From Artemisia argyi (taxonomy: Eukaryota; Streptophyta; Magnoliopsida; Asterales; Asteraceae), in assembly GCA_030686995.1 (NCBI GenBank), contig CM060691.1, positions 57,547,338 to 57,611,337 of the forward strand: DNA of 64,000 bases, in the 5' to 3' direction. The position numbers were made by a program, and so were the translations under genes. Positions 1 through 11,093 of this stretch are shown here, one piece after another (the first letter of the stretch is position 1; each line of letters starts with the position of its first letter). Under the pieces are notes generated by a model. It did no database searches. It was not told where the DNA came from and was given only the letters and a program-made list of their open reading frames with translations.

Positions 1-721
1 ATTATCCTCTCCTTTCTCTGGAACTCGTTCTCATTACTTCTTAGTTTCATTTCAAATCCATTGATTTTTTCTGCACAAAACAGAATAAGACAAAACCTCA
101 ATGACAACATATATGTAGTCACAAACAAGCACTCACTGTGTACCACCTATGGCAACTTAGGTTATTCACCTTTAACAAATTTTAAAGCAACAGATGCTTT
201 TCGGAAAATAAAAAAGTTGTAGCTACAGACCACGACCACATAACATGTAAATACTAATATAGTACCTACGCGAATGTCATACGTGCAAAATAAATTGAAA
301 CAACTGCATTACCAATGAATAAGTTCTCAAATGCACATACTTTGTCCATTTCTATCTTCAATCGGGCCACTAAAAATAACAATAAGAGAGATTATCAGTG
401 ATTTCGAATATGTAAAGATACTAAATACCAAGGAATCTACTCAATAGAATACTTATTTTTATTAAAAGGGTTGAACCAATAACCTCGATAAGTAACTGAT
501 GCACTTATTATATAAGAACTGATGCACTTCTAGTTGTCAATGTAAACAAGTAAAAAATAAACAATAAAGAGATAAAGGGTACACGTCAGGACACCTACTT
601 TAATATCAGCAGGTGCAATTTTCACCACACTAAATAACGCATATATACCATCCAATCGTTGGGCTAGTTTAGTATAACCAGTTTTTACTTGTTGAACAAG
701 ATGCATGAGCAGGGAAGACAT
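1..721 (-). CDS. Partial coiled-coil protein gene, product unknown
   Basis: Three exons can be read on the minus strand. Exon A starts at an ATG at 721-719, right after an in-frame stop, and encodes about 41-42 residues (begins MSSLLMHLVQQVK) up to a donor at 593-598. Exon B (313-369) follows a TTATTTTTAG acceptor, encodes ARLKIEMDKVCAFENLFI and ends at a GGTAATG donor. Exon C (1-70) follows a TTTTGTGCAG acceptor, continues in phase (EKINGFEMKLRSNENEFQRK) and runs off the window. Joining B to C keeps the frame. Joining A to B in frame needs the donor at 593-594 (AG|GTGTCC) rather than the stronger-looking AAA|GTAGGT. B and C are rich in E, K and R with heptad-like hydrophobic residues, suggesting a coiled coil. 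I do not recognise the family. The A-to-B join is the least certain part. Confidence 0.45.
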
Positions 722-1085
722 CCGACGGAAGATGTGTCACAAAAGCTTTTGCCACATGAAAAAAGTTGTAAAGAATACAATAATATATAGAAAATTGTGT
801 TAGGTTAGCTTCCTCACAGGTATAACTGCATCGGCATTTCTGCATATCATTCGAAGGCATCTAAGATGAACCTCATCAACCGGTACTAATATGCATGCTC
901 TACCTTTGTTAACATATGTAGTTATATGTTGTTTCGAGGCTTAAAAATAAGCATTTTGTTGAGTTGCTCGGTTATTTCTTGGAGGGAAACAATCGCATAT
1001 TGCTATATCAATATGCAATCATGGGGTTCTTTGCATGATGTATGGATTATAACCCTTTCACCATTTTCCTTCCATTTTGTAATTC
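722..1085. other. Upstream/intergenic, no gene seen
   Basis: This is the likely 5' leader and promoter side of the minus-strand gene starting at 721. Reading frames are short and broken, and no element ends were recognised. Confidence 0.3.
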
Positions 1086-1285
1086 TGGTCTCAAGTTTTT
1101 TGATACATTTAGTGTCCTTTTTTCTTTATTTATAGGAAGAAAGGGTGAGCAAGGGGCGGAACCTGGTCGAGTTCTCAGCTGGTCTCAAGTTTTTTGACAC
1201 ATTTTGTGTCCTTTTTTTTGTAATTTGACCCATTATGAGACCATTCATGAGTAAATAAGTAGACCGTTCATGAGTAAATCAGTAC
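1086..1285. repeat. Short direct duplications
   Basis: A segment of about 43 bp starting CTGGTCTCAAGTTTTTTGA at about 1086 is repeated with a few changes at about 1179. Just after it, the phrase CATGAGTAAAT occurs at about 1245 and again at about 1268. These are local duplications of unknown origin. Confidence 0.6.
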
Positions 1286-1625
1286 AAATTGGCACTTTAA
1301 CTTGCCGGTTCTTGCTACAAGGTTATTTATGACGAACATACACTGTATTCTCTCATAATTCTTGCTCGATATTAAGTATATACGATTTATTTATTTCTGG
1401 TAGTTAAGAATATATGACTAATAAAGGGTTCATACTAAACATCTCTTCACATAAAGTAGGAAAACTTAGGCGGGTCAAAACGGGTAGGATCGTACTGCAT
1501 TGGCCCAAGGCACTATTTATAAGCAGTGTGTTAAATATAATCACAACTCTTATTTTTTTCATTATTATGATAATCTAATTCTTTAAACAAAATGGTGTAA
1601 GAGGTTTTACGCATAAAATACACAT

Positions 1626-1730
1626 TCAGCGAGTTGCTATAGATTGATGCTCAACTTTCTTCGTCACAGGACAATTCGGATGAGTGCATTTGTAATAACT
1701 TCTAGGATACTCACTGCCCTTCACTTGTTT
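1626..1730 (-). pseudogene. WRKY domain relic
   Basis: A 34-codon open stretch ending in TGA encodes [20 protein letters not shown] and then PVTKKVEHQ. It matches the part of a WRKY domain that follows the WRKYGQK signature and includes the first two zinc ligands (C-x4-C), most like the N-terminal domain of group I WRKY factors. The signature itself is missing: upstream bases resemble the TATGGACAGAAA codons but are frameshifted, with a stop. The distal H-x-H ligands are also absent, because the frame stops after [12 protein letters not shown] minor exon of a living gene cannot be excluded, but lack of the signature makes a decayed fragment more likely. Confidence 0.7.
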
Positions 1731-2190
1731 TTATCTGGTAAATATTAAATGAACCTGAAAGAAGTTATCTTTGCTCCTATTAGAGGAATCTGAAAACATC
1801 AGGGAGCTACGACCGTTACCATTACCTAAAGTGTGTCAGTTAAGGGGATCACAACAAACCACTTAGGGTGATACAAACCAGATTGGTTGTTTAGATATTT
1901 CACTTAAATTATCATAGAGGTTGTTTAGATAACCAATACTAACATATTTCACTTAAATTATCAGATAGGTTGTTTAGATAACCAATCCCAAACACCTTTA
2001 AAATTGTTTGTCTACTGTATCCAAACGTGAAGTAGATAGATAATTTTCATACAAAATGTAACTACCTATCATTATAGCAGGCGCGCGTAACCAAAGTTCA
2101 CCGGTCTTTCTAGGAGGGTGATACAAACTAGTAACCCAATCCACCACTTAAGCTTCCATATTCGGAGCCAATAGTCCAGCATAAGCATAA
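1731..2190. repeat. Local tandem duplication
   Basis: The phrase ATTTCACTTAAATTATCA followed by GGTTGTTTAGATA occurs at about 1899-1930 and again at about 1948-1982, and AGGGTGATACAAAC occurs near 1866 and 2115. No coding potential was seen. A CG-rich spot (GCGCGCG) lies at about 2081-2088. Confidence 0.5.
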
Positions 2191-2561
2191 TTATGAACAT
2201 CTCGAGTATTAAATCCACGTGTTCCCACAGCAGTTGATTCACTCATGCCATAACTCTAATATCTACCATTTTGATGCCCTAATATCTACCTTCTCGATGC
2301 ACTAATATCTACCTTTTCGATGCACTGATCATATTCATAGATGCCCTAATATCTACCTTTTCGATGCACTAATCATACTCATAGATGCACTAATCAAATA
2401 GATGTAAGTGGAAATTGTCTTTCTGTTATGGTCATATGGGCAATGTACGACACATATGGTTCTCCTAAAAGAGCATCTTAGTGATATATACAGCTCAAAT
2501 ACAGGAACACTATAAAAGCGTCTCAAGGAAAAAAAATGCAAGATTAATGTGACCCACTAAC

Positions 2562-2639
2562 CTCTATCTTTCTTTGAGCAAGTGGCATGAGAGGACAGAA
2601 GCTTGCAGATATAACATGACTAGAAAAGGTCGCCACAGA
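2562..2639 (-). CDS. Exon-like segment, unidentified gene
   Basis: This 78-bp minus-strand segment is bounded by a polypyrimidine tract plus GCAG acceptor (TTCATTTTTTTTGCAG) and a GAG|GTTAG donor. Its open phase reads SVATFSSHVISASFCPLM then PLAQRKIE. A second phase is open until near the end, so the frame is not secure. The quality of both splice sites is the main support. It could belong with the exon-like segment at 4129-4239 or with the gene at 1-721. No family recognised. Confidence 0.3.
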
Positions 2640-3807
2640 CTGCAAAAAAAATGAATCAGAAACATTCGTGGACCATCTAATAATATCATTATACAAATTT
2701 ATTATACAGGACTCATAACTAAATGTGACCATAAGTGGGCTCTGACATTTTTGACAATAAAGCTGATCGATGAGGTCGATTTGCATATAAACTCATAGCC
2801 AAATAAACCTTGAGGGACCATTTCCGTAATACTATTTGTAACCTCCAAAACCAAGGTGAAAGTTATTATAAGTGTGATTTCACTTTTCTTGGATCAAATT
2901 CATTTACTGGATGAACTAATATGGCCTCAACTTAGAAAGTTTCGGTTACTATCATTAAAATTTTGATGTCACGCTATTCAATAGTTCTTTCCTACAGGCA
3001 CGGAGAAGAAAAGCAATGAAGCCATGAGCAGATTCGCTAGAACACAGAGCTAAGTCATGTATTATACCAACGCTATTGGCCAAAATATAAATGGAATAAA
3101 TGATAATACTTTGGGTACGTAACAACTTTCGCAATATTGGCTAATGATCATGTACCTATCTTAATTATCGACAATAAAATTAGCCCATGGAATTGAGCTA
3201 GACTAAAATTAACGAATATTATCAAAACTTTCAAAGCAAACAAGCAGATGATTTGCAATCAGTAAGCACTAGGCCCATCACAGCAATGCAAGAAGAGAAC
3301 AAGGTGATAACTTTGTTCAGTAGCTACATGAAAGTTCTAAGAGCTTATCAAATTCAGCAGCATATTACCATTGGGATTGCATCATTAGCGATTACTAACT
3401 AGCGAGACTTGTTCTATTTCGCCTACTGGAATAGTAAACCTACCAAATGGTAGGACTAAGAATACAATCGAGTATAGAAACGCTTTAAAGTTACTAAGTG
3501 GCCAAAAATTATAGAACATAAACTGATGCTCTAATATGTTTTAGAAATGCACTAAACATACAAACATATGCCCAAGGTATGCACTAAAAATACAAACGGA
3601 TGCACTAAACTTACACATTGATGCATTAATATGTCTGATGATGCACTATACTATTCATACTCACTGATGCCCTAATTTGTTCATCGATCTAAACATACAA
3701 ACAAATGCCCTAAGTTATAACATGATGCTCAATGATGCACTAAACATGATGCCCTAAGTTATAACAATGTACATGTAGGTATGCAATAACAGGAATCACA
3801 TAACTAG

Positions 3808-3808
<1 letters not shown>

Positions 3809-3902
<94 letters not shown>
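3809..3902. repeat. (TA)n microsatellite
   Basis: An uninterrupted run of about 46 TA dinucleotides, one of six long TA arrays in the window. Confidence 0.98.
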
Positions 3903-3903
<1 letters not shown>

Positions 3904-4128
3904 CATACAGAATGCACGATGTTAAATACTGGACAAAAGTAGAGAACTTACATTGTCAGTCTTATTACTACGCCTTTGGTCCCCATGTTTTGATAATAAA
4001 AAAAAACTGGTATGTGCTTTTATCTCATTAGTCACAATTGTTTATTATTCAACAATTCATTATATAAAACCATATCAAAATCAATATGCTAAAATAAACA
4101 TCATATATAAAACAATAACAGCCAATAC

Positions 4129-4239
4129 CTTTATAAGAGGGTGAATCGTTGACAGAGAGTTTATGTGAACCTTCTTTGGACTACAACTAGGTCGTCTCGC
4201 CGCAAGGTGATTGTATTCTCCAAGCAGATAAAGACTAAC
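4129..4239 (-). CDS. Exon-like segment, unidentified gene
   Basis: This 111-bp minus-strand segment is exactly 37 codons, fully open in one phase. It is bounded by a GGTTGAACAG acceptor and an AAAG|GTATT donor. It reads VSLYLLGEYNHLAARRPSCS and continues PKKVHINSLSTIHPLIK. The reading is compositionally protein-like and the two other phases are broken. A possible next exon lies at about 3946-4000 before a GTAAGT donor, but its acceptor is unclear. A CT-rich then CACCGT-rich stretch at 5469-5590, read on the minus strand, could be the 5' leader. Product not recognised. Confidence 0.4.
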
Positions 4240-4419
4240 CTGTTCAACCAACAAAACCCATATTAACACATCTACAAATGCATGCACTAAACATACACAT
4301 TGATGCACTAAAAGAAAACCATTGTAAATAGCATCAGTGGCTATAACAAAACCAAATCTTTTGCTATTAATGATCAAAGCATACACTTATGTGTTTCGTG
4401 CCTGATATGCAACCCCTTC

Positions 4420-4791
4420 CTGATGCGCTAATTGATACTGAACTGATGCGCTAATTGATACTGAAACTGATGCACTAAATTAATGTATAGTGGATAAACT
4501 GATGTGCTAATTGATACTGAACTGATGCGCTAATTGATACTGAAACTGATGCACTAAATTAATGTATAGTGCATAAACTGATGCGCTAATTGATACTGAA
4601 CTGATGCGCTAATTGATACTGAAACTGACGCACTAAATTAATTTATAGTGTATAAACTGATGCGCTAATTGATATTGAAACTGATGCACTAAATTAATGT
4701 ATAGTGCATTAACTGATGCGCTAATTGATACTGAACTGATGCGCTAATTGATACCGAAACTGATGCACTAAATTAATGTATAGTGCATAAA
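4420..4791. repeat. 79-bp composite minisatellite
   Basis: There are about 4.7 copies of a 79-bp unit built from three related subunits: CTGATGCGCTAATTGATACT plus GAA, the same again plus one A, and a 32-bp subunit starting CTGATGCACTAAATTAATGT. The fourth copy lacks one of the first two subunits. Copies differ by single bases (for example GACGCACT, GATACCG). Confidence 0.95.
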
Positions 4792-5468
4792 CCACACAAA
4801 AGCACTAACTGGTACTGAACTGATGTTGCAAAAAAATAAAGAATATTCAGAACAACTTATTTTGCTTGCATAATATCAAAAATGCAGTTTGTTAAATAAT
4901 CCCAAACACCCTCAAGCTTTTTATATGTGTATTAAAACGGATGCACTAACCATACTCATCGATGCCTTGATATGTCATATGATTCAACAATAATACAAGT
5001 TATGATTTGGTTACACATTGATGCCCTAAAATGTCAAATAATTCAAAAATACTCGAAATATCATCTGTTTGCACAATGATGCCCTAAAATGTCAAATAAC
5101 TCAAAAATAGTCTAACTAATCAGTGGCTCCCAACTTTTATTTTTAAACCTAAAAAATCATTACAGATGCCTTAATTTTATACAAATTCAAAAAATAAAAA
5201 ATAAACAAGCTTAAAATGTGACTAATGAAATTTACATATAACCCGAATAACTGCATGATTTGAGCTGCGATTTGAGCTGCAATTCCACTAAATAAATCCT
5301 TGAAAGTGGATAACTGGATAAGTGCAAGAATTAACACTTAATAATGTGTATCAGTTTTTGGATCGGTTTTGATGAATTTGTGTTTTTGTGAAGTATGCGG
5401 GTTTCAATCTGAGTTAATCGGTGTGTTTTTTTGTAGGTGTTTTTGTTAATGAAAATTACAGGATAAGT

Positions 5469-5550
5469 GATGGTGGTGGTGACGATGACGAGGGTGACGA
5501 TGGCGACGGTGGTGGTGGTGACGGTGACGGTGGCGGTGGCGTGTTTGATT

Positions 5551-5582
<32 letters not shown>

Positions 5583-5590
5583 AGCGTGTT
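5469..5590. repeat. GGTGAC-rich and (GA)n low-complexity tract
   Basis: Repeats of GGTGGT and GGTGACG at 5469-5540 are followed by a (GA)n run at about 5552-5590. On the minus strand this reads (CT)n then CACCGT-type repeats, common in plant 5' leaders. The open frames across it are low-complexity and not taken as proteins. Confidence 0.8.
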
Positions 5591-5905
5591 TGGTGTATGT
5601 GAGAGTAACTGAGATAGAGACGGTTACTAACGCAATTGGCATGTTTTGGTAGTGTTTTCCACTTTTCACCCTGATCTTTCTAATGTTACCAAATTCGCCC
5701 CTATAACTTTTTTTCTCACTTTTCTATCTAAATACACTTTTTTCTAGAACCCTACCCTATTATACTTGACCTACTTCCAAAGAGAAGCAAGGAATCATGT
5801 CCTTAATCATTAATTGGTATAAGTTTAGTACCTCTTTGTGACTGGGTCTTCTTGATTTCCATATGGTGATATTTATTTGTCTTCTTATTTGTTCTATTTA
5901 TTAAT

Positions 5906-8560
5906 TTGTTTATCATGGCTGGTGATGATAATTATGGTAAAAATGCTGATAATTCTGGTAAAAGAATTAATGATACTAGTGGATCTCCTATTATGACCAT
6001 AAAATTAACTGGAACTGAGAATTATAAAATGTGGTGCACTGCTATAACTTTTGCTTTGAGAAATCATAATAAACTGGGTTTTATTGATGGTATTGTAAAA
6101 AGATATTATGATAATTATGCTCTAGCTAATCAATGGGATATCTATAATTCTATTGTGGTTACTTGGATTCTGAATTCTTTGAGTTTTGATTTGTTTACTA
6201 GTGCTATCTATTGTAAAACCTCTTTTGAAATGTGGAATGATCTTACAGATACTTATGATAAGGTTGATGGATTTGTTGTTTTTAATTTGCATAAAAGAAT
6301 AAATTTTTTGGGTTCAAATGGGTCCTCTTTGGATGATTATTATAATAACATGAACCCTCTTTGGAAAAAAAATTTGATGCAATGATCAGTATGCCTCTTT
6401 ATACTTGTGATGCTGCAATATTTTTTGACAAACAACATCAATTAATAAATAAAACTAATACAGTTTCTTATGCGTCTTGATGAAAGCTATTTGTCTATTA
6501 GGAGTAACATTCTTACTAAAGATTCTCTTACTTTTGTGAAGACTGCTTTTGCAGTTGTTTCAGGAGAGGAATCTCACAGGAATGTTACTTCTGTTAATTC
6601 TTCATCAAACAGACCAACTGCAACTGCATTTGTAGCTAAAACCTTTGACAATAAAATGAAGTTTAAAAGAAATAATAACAACAACGATAACAGACGTTCA
6701 AATTACAACTCTAATTCTAATAACAGGTGACCTAATCCTAATCTATAATGTACTAATTGCAATAAAATTGGCCATACTGTCGATAGATGTTTTGAACTTG
6801 TTGGTTATCTTGTTTGTTATGTTAAAAGGAATTTAATGCTTTTACTAGACCTGTTACCAGTAACAATGCTTTTGCTGATATCAACATTTCTAATAATAAT
6901 TATTATGTTACTGATAATAGACCTAGCATCTCTCCTGTTTCTTTGTCTAATGAACAGATTGCAAGACTTATGAGTCTGCTTAATGATAAGGTTGTCTCTT
7001 ATGCTAATGCCAATATCGCAGGTAAAAGTTTTATAAGAACCTTTCTTAATGATCAAAGTGTAAAATTTAATCTGAATTTTAAAAAATAATTTAATAGGTA
7101 TACAAATTTCTTAATTGGAAATATCAATCTTGGTTGGATTGTGGATTCTAATGGTTGGATTGTTGATATTCCAAATCTTGGTCTTACTATTGGTCATCCT
7201 AATGGTACTTAGGCTTTAATCACTAAAATTGGAAACAGTAAGTTATTTGTTGGTTTTGATGAAAATATTGCTACATCATGGATTTAAAAGCAAAGATGAA
7301 TGTGGGGTTGGTAATCAAAGCAATGGATTATACTTGTTTGATGTGGATAATGCTTGTAAGATTTTTTTTTAAATAATTAATTGCTACATGTTATGTGTGT
7401 AAATCTTTATGGCATCAAAGACTTGGTCATCCTTCAAACCAAATCCTGCATGTTTTAAAAACCAATCTTAATCTTGATAGTCATTTTGTTTATGATCATT
7501 TGTGCAATACTTGCAATAAAGCTAAAAAAGTAAGCAAACCATTTCCATTAAGTGATCAAAATCTGCTAAAATTAGCAAATTAGTGCATTTAAATGTTTGG
7601 GGACCTTATAAAATAACTAGCATAGATGGTAATAAAAACTTCTTGATTGTTGTTGATGGCTATTCAAGGGATGTTTGGGTTTATTTGCTTAAAGGAAAAG
7701 ATGATGGATATTATTTCATTGCCAATTTTGTTCAAATATTAACAAATCAATTTGAAATCAATGTTAAAGTTTCAGAAGTGATAATGGAACAGAATTTGTT
7801 AATAATAGACTTCAAAAGGTTTTTTTAATAACAAAGAAATTTTACATCAATCATCTATGTTTATGCTACACAGCAAAATGGAATTGTAAAAAGGTAACAT
7901 ATACATCTTTTTAATGTTGTTAGATCCCTCATGTTTCAAGGGGATTTACCTCTTTATCTGTGGACTAAATGCATATTAACTATTGTTTATGTTATAATCA
8001 AGTTACTTTCTTCCATGTTGTTTGGCAAGTCTCCTTATTTCTTTGTGTAGGGGCATGACCCTTCACTCTCTAACTTTATGGTTTTTCGTTGTTTGTGTTA
8101 TGCTACTATACTTAATAATCAAGATAAGTTTGTAGTAGGTCTGAAAAATGTGTTTTTATTAGTTATTCAAATTTAAAAAGGTTATAAACTTTTAAGTCTT
8201 GAAACAAAAATATTTTCTATTCAAAAGATGTCATTTTTTATGAAATTGTCTTTCGTTTTAAAATGAAATTTTTTTAATACAAGTCTTTGAATCTGATGTG
8301 ACAAATGATTTAAATCATAAAAATTTCTTTGACATTGAAAACCCAAAAAGACCCAATAATGAAGGGAGAGTGTCTTCTTATAATGATGATAATGATTTGA
8401 GTTCTCATAATAAAAATGATGATGAATCTATTACAACTTCTAGAGATGAAAATAATACACACCCTAAGGGCACAATTTCTTAAGAAACTGATTTTGCTAA
8501 TGATAAGTTCTAAGTTAGAGTTAAATTCTGCAAATATAAACAGGTAAAATGTGTTCATTA
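5906..8560 (+). mobile_element. Decayed Ty1/Copia retrotransposon (gag-integrase part)
   Basis: A degenerate Copia coding region. Gag starts MAGDDNYGKN (ATG at 5915; an upstream in-frame ATG is at 5906) and runs as a Copia-type gag to a stop at about 6383. It resumes out of frame at about 6470 and reaches a CX2CX4HX4C zinc knuckle (CTNCNKIGHTVDRC) at about 6748-6790. The pre-integrase domain (LWHQRLGHPSNQIL) is at about 7404, with the HH-CC part at 7404-7540. The integrase core start (WGPYKITSIDGNKNFLIVVD) follows across a stop at about 7598. After about 7830 frames break repeatedly. No reverse transcriptase or RNase H follows, so the element is 3'-truncated. TTGGTATAAG at about 5814 may be a worn tRNA-Met primer site. 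LTRs were not identified. Confidence 0.85.
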
Positions 8561-9204
8561 GCTATATTTGTATGTAATTTTGAAGAATGTATTCAAATTT
8601 TAACTTCGAAGCAAAACATTATACTAACAACACTAGATATTTTTGTACCTATTTTTCTTTACTTGACAATATTTTTAACAAAAGTTCAAGATTTCTAAGT
8701 ACATATGTTTTTCTTTGTGTTATTTGCGACCACACTTTATTTCTGGATACTATAGTCAAGTACAATGGTCACATATACTATTTACCTTGTCTTGTTAATC
8801 TTTGAATAGGTAATTAGATATGGTTTCTTAAAATAATCAACCGTTAAGTTCAATCCAGTTTTACATTTACCCAAACCGAACTCTATAGCTCAAACAATTT
8901 GCTACCTGTTTAGTAGAATATATTTTTTTAATTGAAAATGGAAAACTAGAACCAATTATCAAACAATGCAAAAATATGGTGTTAAATCATAAATGTATAT
9001 CAGTATATGATACTATCTGTATGTGCTAAATTTAAATGTACATTTAAAGTTCATAAACCTTAATTTGTTTTAGGGTTTTTGCGTTTCATTAAAGTGTTTA
9101 GACGTTTTTATGTGCTTCATGAATGCGTTGTTTGGGAATGGTTTGAAATGAAGAGTGGTTGGGATTATGGAGGAGTTGGGAAAAAAAAAGAAAAAAAGGT
9201 AATA
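8561..9204. other. Intergenic, nothing recognised
   Basis: AT-rich sequence without splice-bounded open frames, recognisable element ends or RNA genes. Confidence 0.4.
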
Positions 9205-11093
9205 ATTGAGTGGTGGGAATGACGTGGACATGAACTTGAGTGTGGATGGTCGTACTAAACTGGTTAATGAGGCACCTATTGTTGTGTCTTCTTTAAATGA
9301 ATCCAGGTCTTCTGACTAGGTTAATACTAAGGTTCCAGCAGCTCAAGTTGTGCCAGCTCACACCAGTTTGCTACAAAAGGTGATAAACAGGTTTCTAACA
9401 AATCTGGTATGGAAGCTACTATCATTGACAAGGGAACTGTTGAATCTTGTTAGAGCTTTGAGGAGGCATTGCATGGGGCTTCTAATGCTCCTAGTGATGT
9501 TCCTAAGATGGCTCGAGTAGGGGCTGATGGGGTAGGCTAGAGTGTTCCAAACGTGAATGTGAGCAACACTCCTAAACCTTTTGTTAGTTTTGTGAATAAT
9601 GAGGTTAATAACAGTAAGGTGAATTTTAGATCTCTTGACATGGGTAAACCTACTAATGATAAGGCTGAAGTTCAAATCCCTAATTCATTTTTTTGGAAGT
9701 TCATGCTAGATTTGGCTTTAGTTTGTACGGTTATTTTGTAGGTAAAAGAGTAGCATTCCTTGTTTTTAAGTACTATGTTCGGAATTCATAAAAGAAGTAT
9801 GGAATAGTCTGAGTTGTGATGAATTCAAAGATCTTTTTTTTTTTCCTTCAAGTTTGCTTCGATTGAAGGTATGAATGGGTATTGGAGAATAGTCCATGGT
9901 TTCTTATATATGTTCCTATCATCATGAAGAAATAGATGCCTAGTGCTAATTTACTTAAGGAAGATCTGAATTAAATACTCATTTGGGTAAAATTCTATGA
10001 TACTCCTATTGTGGCGTTTACTACAGACGGATTGAGTGAGATGGGCTAAAAAGCTTGGTAACTCGATTATGCTTGATTCGTATACGAGTTCTATGTTTTT
10101 GCAATCATGGGGTCGTATAGATTATGCACGTGCATTGATTGATATTAAGGTTAATCTAGAGTTAAATGATGAGATGGTTATTTTCCCAATGTGAAATATG
10201 ATGATATGTTATGTCCAAAACGGGTTGTTTAAAACCCAAAGAATGATGGTTTCCAAAAGCCTCCTAGACAGTCTTCTTGTGGTACTAATGTGGGATCTAA
10301 GTTTCAGTTTAAACCTAGGAAACAAGTTTAGCATGCCATATCTAATAAGAATGGTGCTAGTATAAGTGGTTCGAAAAAGAATTCTAAAGTAGAGACGAGC
10401 TCAACTAATCCTTCTAATGTGCTTAATTCAATTGAGAAAGATGATGAGCTTGGATCAAATGAGGGGTTGTCAAATTCAAGTAAGAAAGTTGTCTAAGATG
10501 TGGCTGATTCGGCATCTGAGTGGTTGCAAAAGATTAATGAATTAGAAAGTCATATTCTTGATGGAAAGCTTGTGCTAGTGGGTGATGATGGGAAGCTGCT
10601 AAAACCTTGTAAATCAATGCTTCTTAGTTTTTCTACTGCAGCTTATAAAAAGTTTGATGATCAGGTTAATGAGAATAGCGTTAGTGAAGTGTTCGAGGTA
10701 TACAACGAAACTGAAAGTTTTATGGCTCTACAAGCTCCAAGGTTAATAAAGCTTCTAAAAGTAGTAGTATAGTAGGGAAGAAAAGCTTGTATGAACAATG
10801 AAAAGAAACTTATGATGAAGACCCGTACCATGGTTATGATTGTGTTGATGCTAGTTTGGACTGATACTCAAATGCAGTTTGCTAATGCCTTTGATCTTAG
10901 TTTTCGTGGTCAACTTAGCATTAGTAGTATGTCTCATAAGTATAAAGTATCATTCTTATGATAGTTTATGCTTGAAGCACACTTAGTGCGTTTGTTTTCA
11001 CCTAGTTTTGGACTGAGATGTGAGATTTATCTATATTCGTTGTACTTAACTGTTTTTTTAATAATAAATTTACCTCGGAAACCCTTTTAAAAA
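9205..11093 (+). mobile_element. DUF4283/zinc-knuckle retroelement, copy 1 (decayed)
   Basis: Broken reading frames on the plus strand follow the order of the Asteraceae DUF4283 protein family. They comprise an N-terminal GGNDVDMNLSVDGRTKLVNE-like stretch at about 9213, then NEVNNSKVNFRSLDMGKP (about 9598), a DUF4283 core with VKFYDTPIVAF (about 9987), and a WGRIDYARALIDI match (about 10111). Next come a lysine-rich linker (10290-10490), WLQKINELESHILDGKLVLV plus GDDGKLL (10521-10600), and a C-terminal KSLYEQ ... FANAFDLSFRGQLS (about 10785-10915). The zinc knuckle region around 10190-10240 has been lost. An AATAATAAA signal and short A run follow at 11059-11095. No reverse transcriptase is present. 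Numerous stops and frameshifts make it non-functional. Confidence 0.75.

Larger units (their letters stand above)
2260..5180. repeat. Dispersed GATGC(A/C)CTAA motif field
   Basis: Short phrases GATGCACTAA, GATGCCCTAA and close variants recur dozens of times across about 2.9 kb: near 2273, 2297, 2319, 2342, 2364, 3600, 3666, 4283, 4941, 5021 and 5080, and throughout the minisatellite at 4420-4791. Spacing is irregular outside the minisatellite. Read on the minus strand the core is TTAGGGCATC or TTAGTGCATC. Exon-like segments at 2562-2639 and 4129-4239 lie within the field, so it may be intronic to a minus-strand gene. Confidence 0.7.

Noticed and set aside
2260..5180. CRISPR-like array
   Set aside because: Plant nuclear context, short degenerate repeats, irregular spacing and no unique spacers of constant length.
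5331..5669. A 112-residue open frame rich in Thr/Val (minus) over the GGTGAC and GA repeats
   Set aside because: It is a translation of microsatellite DNA; composition comes from the repeat and no domain is present.
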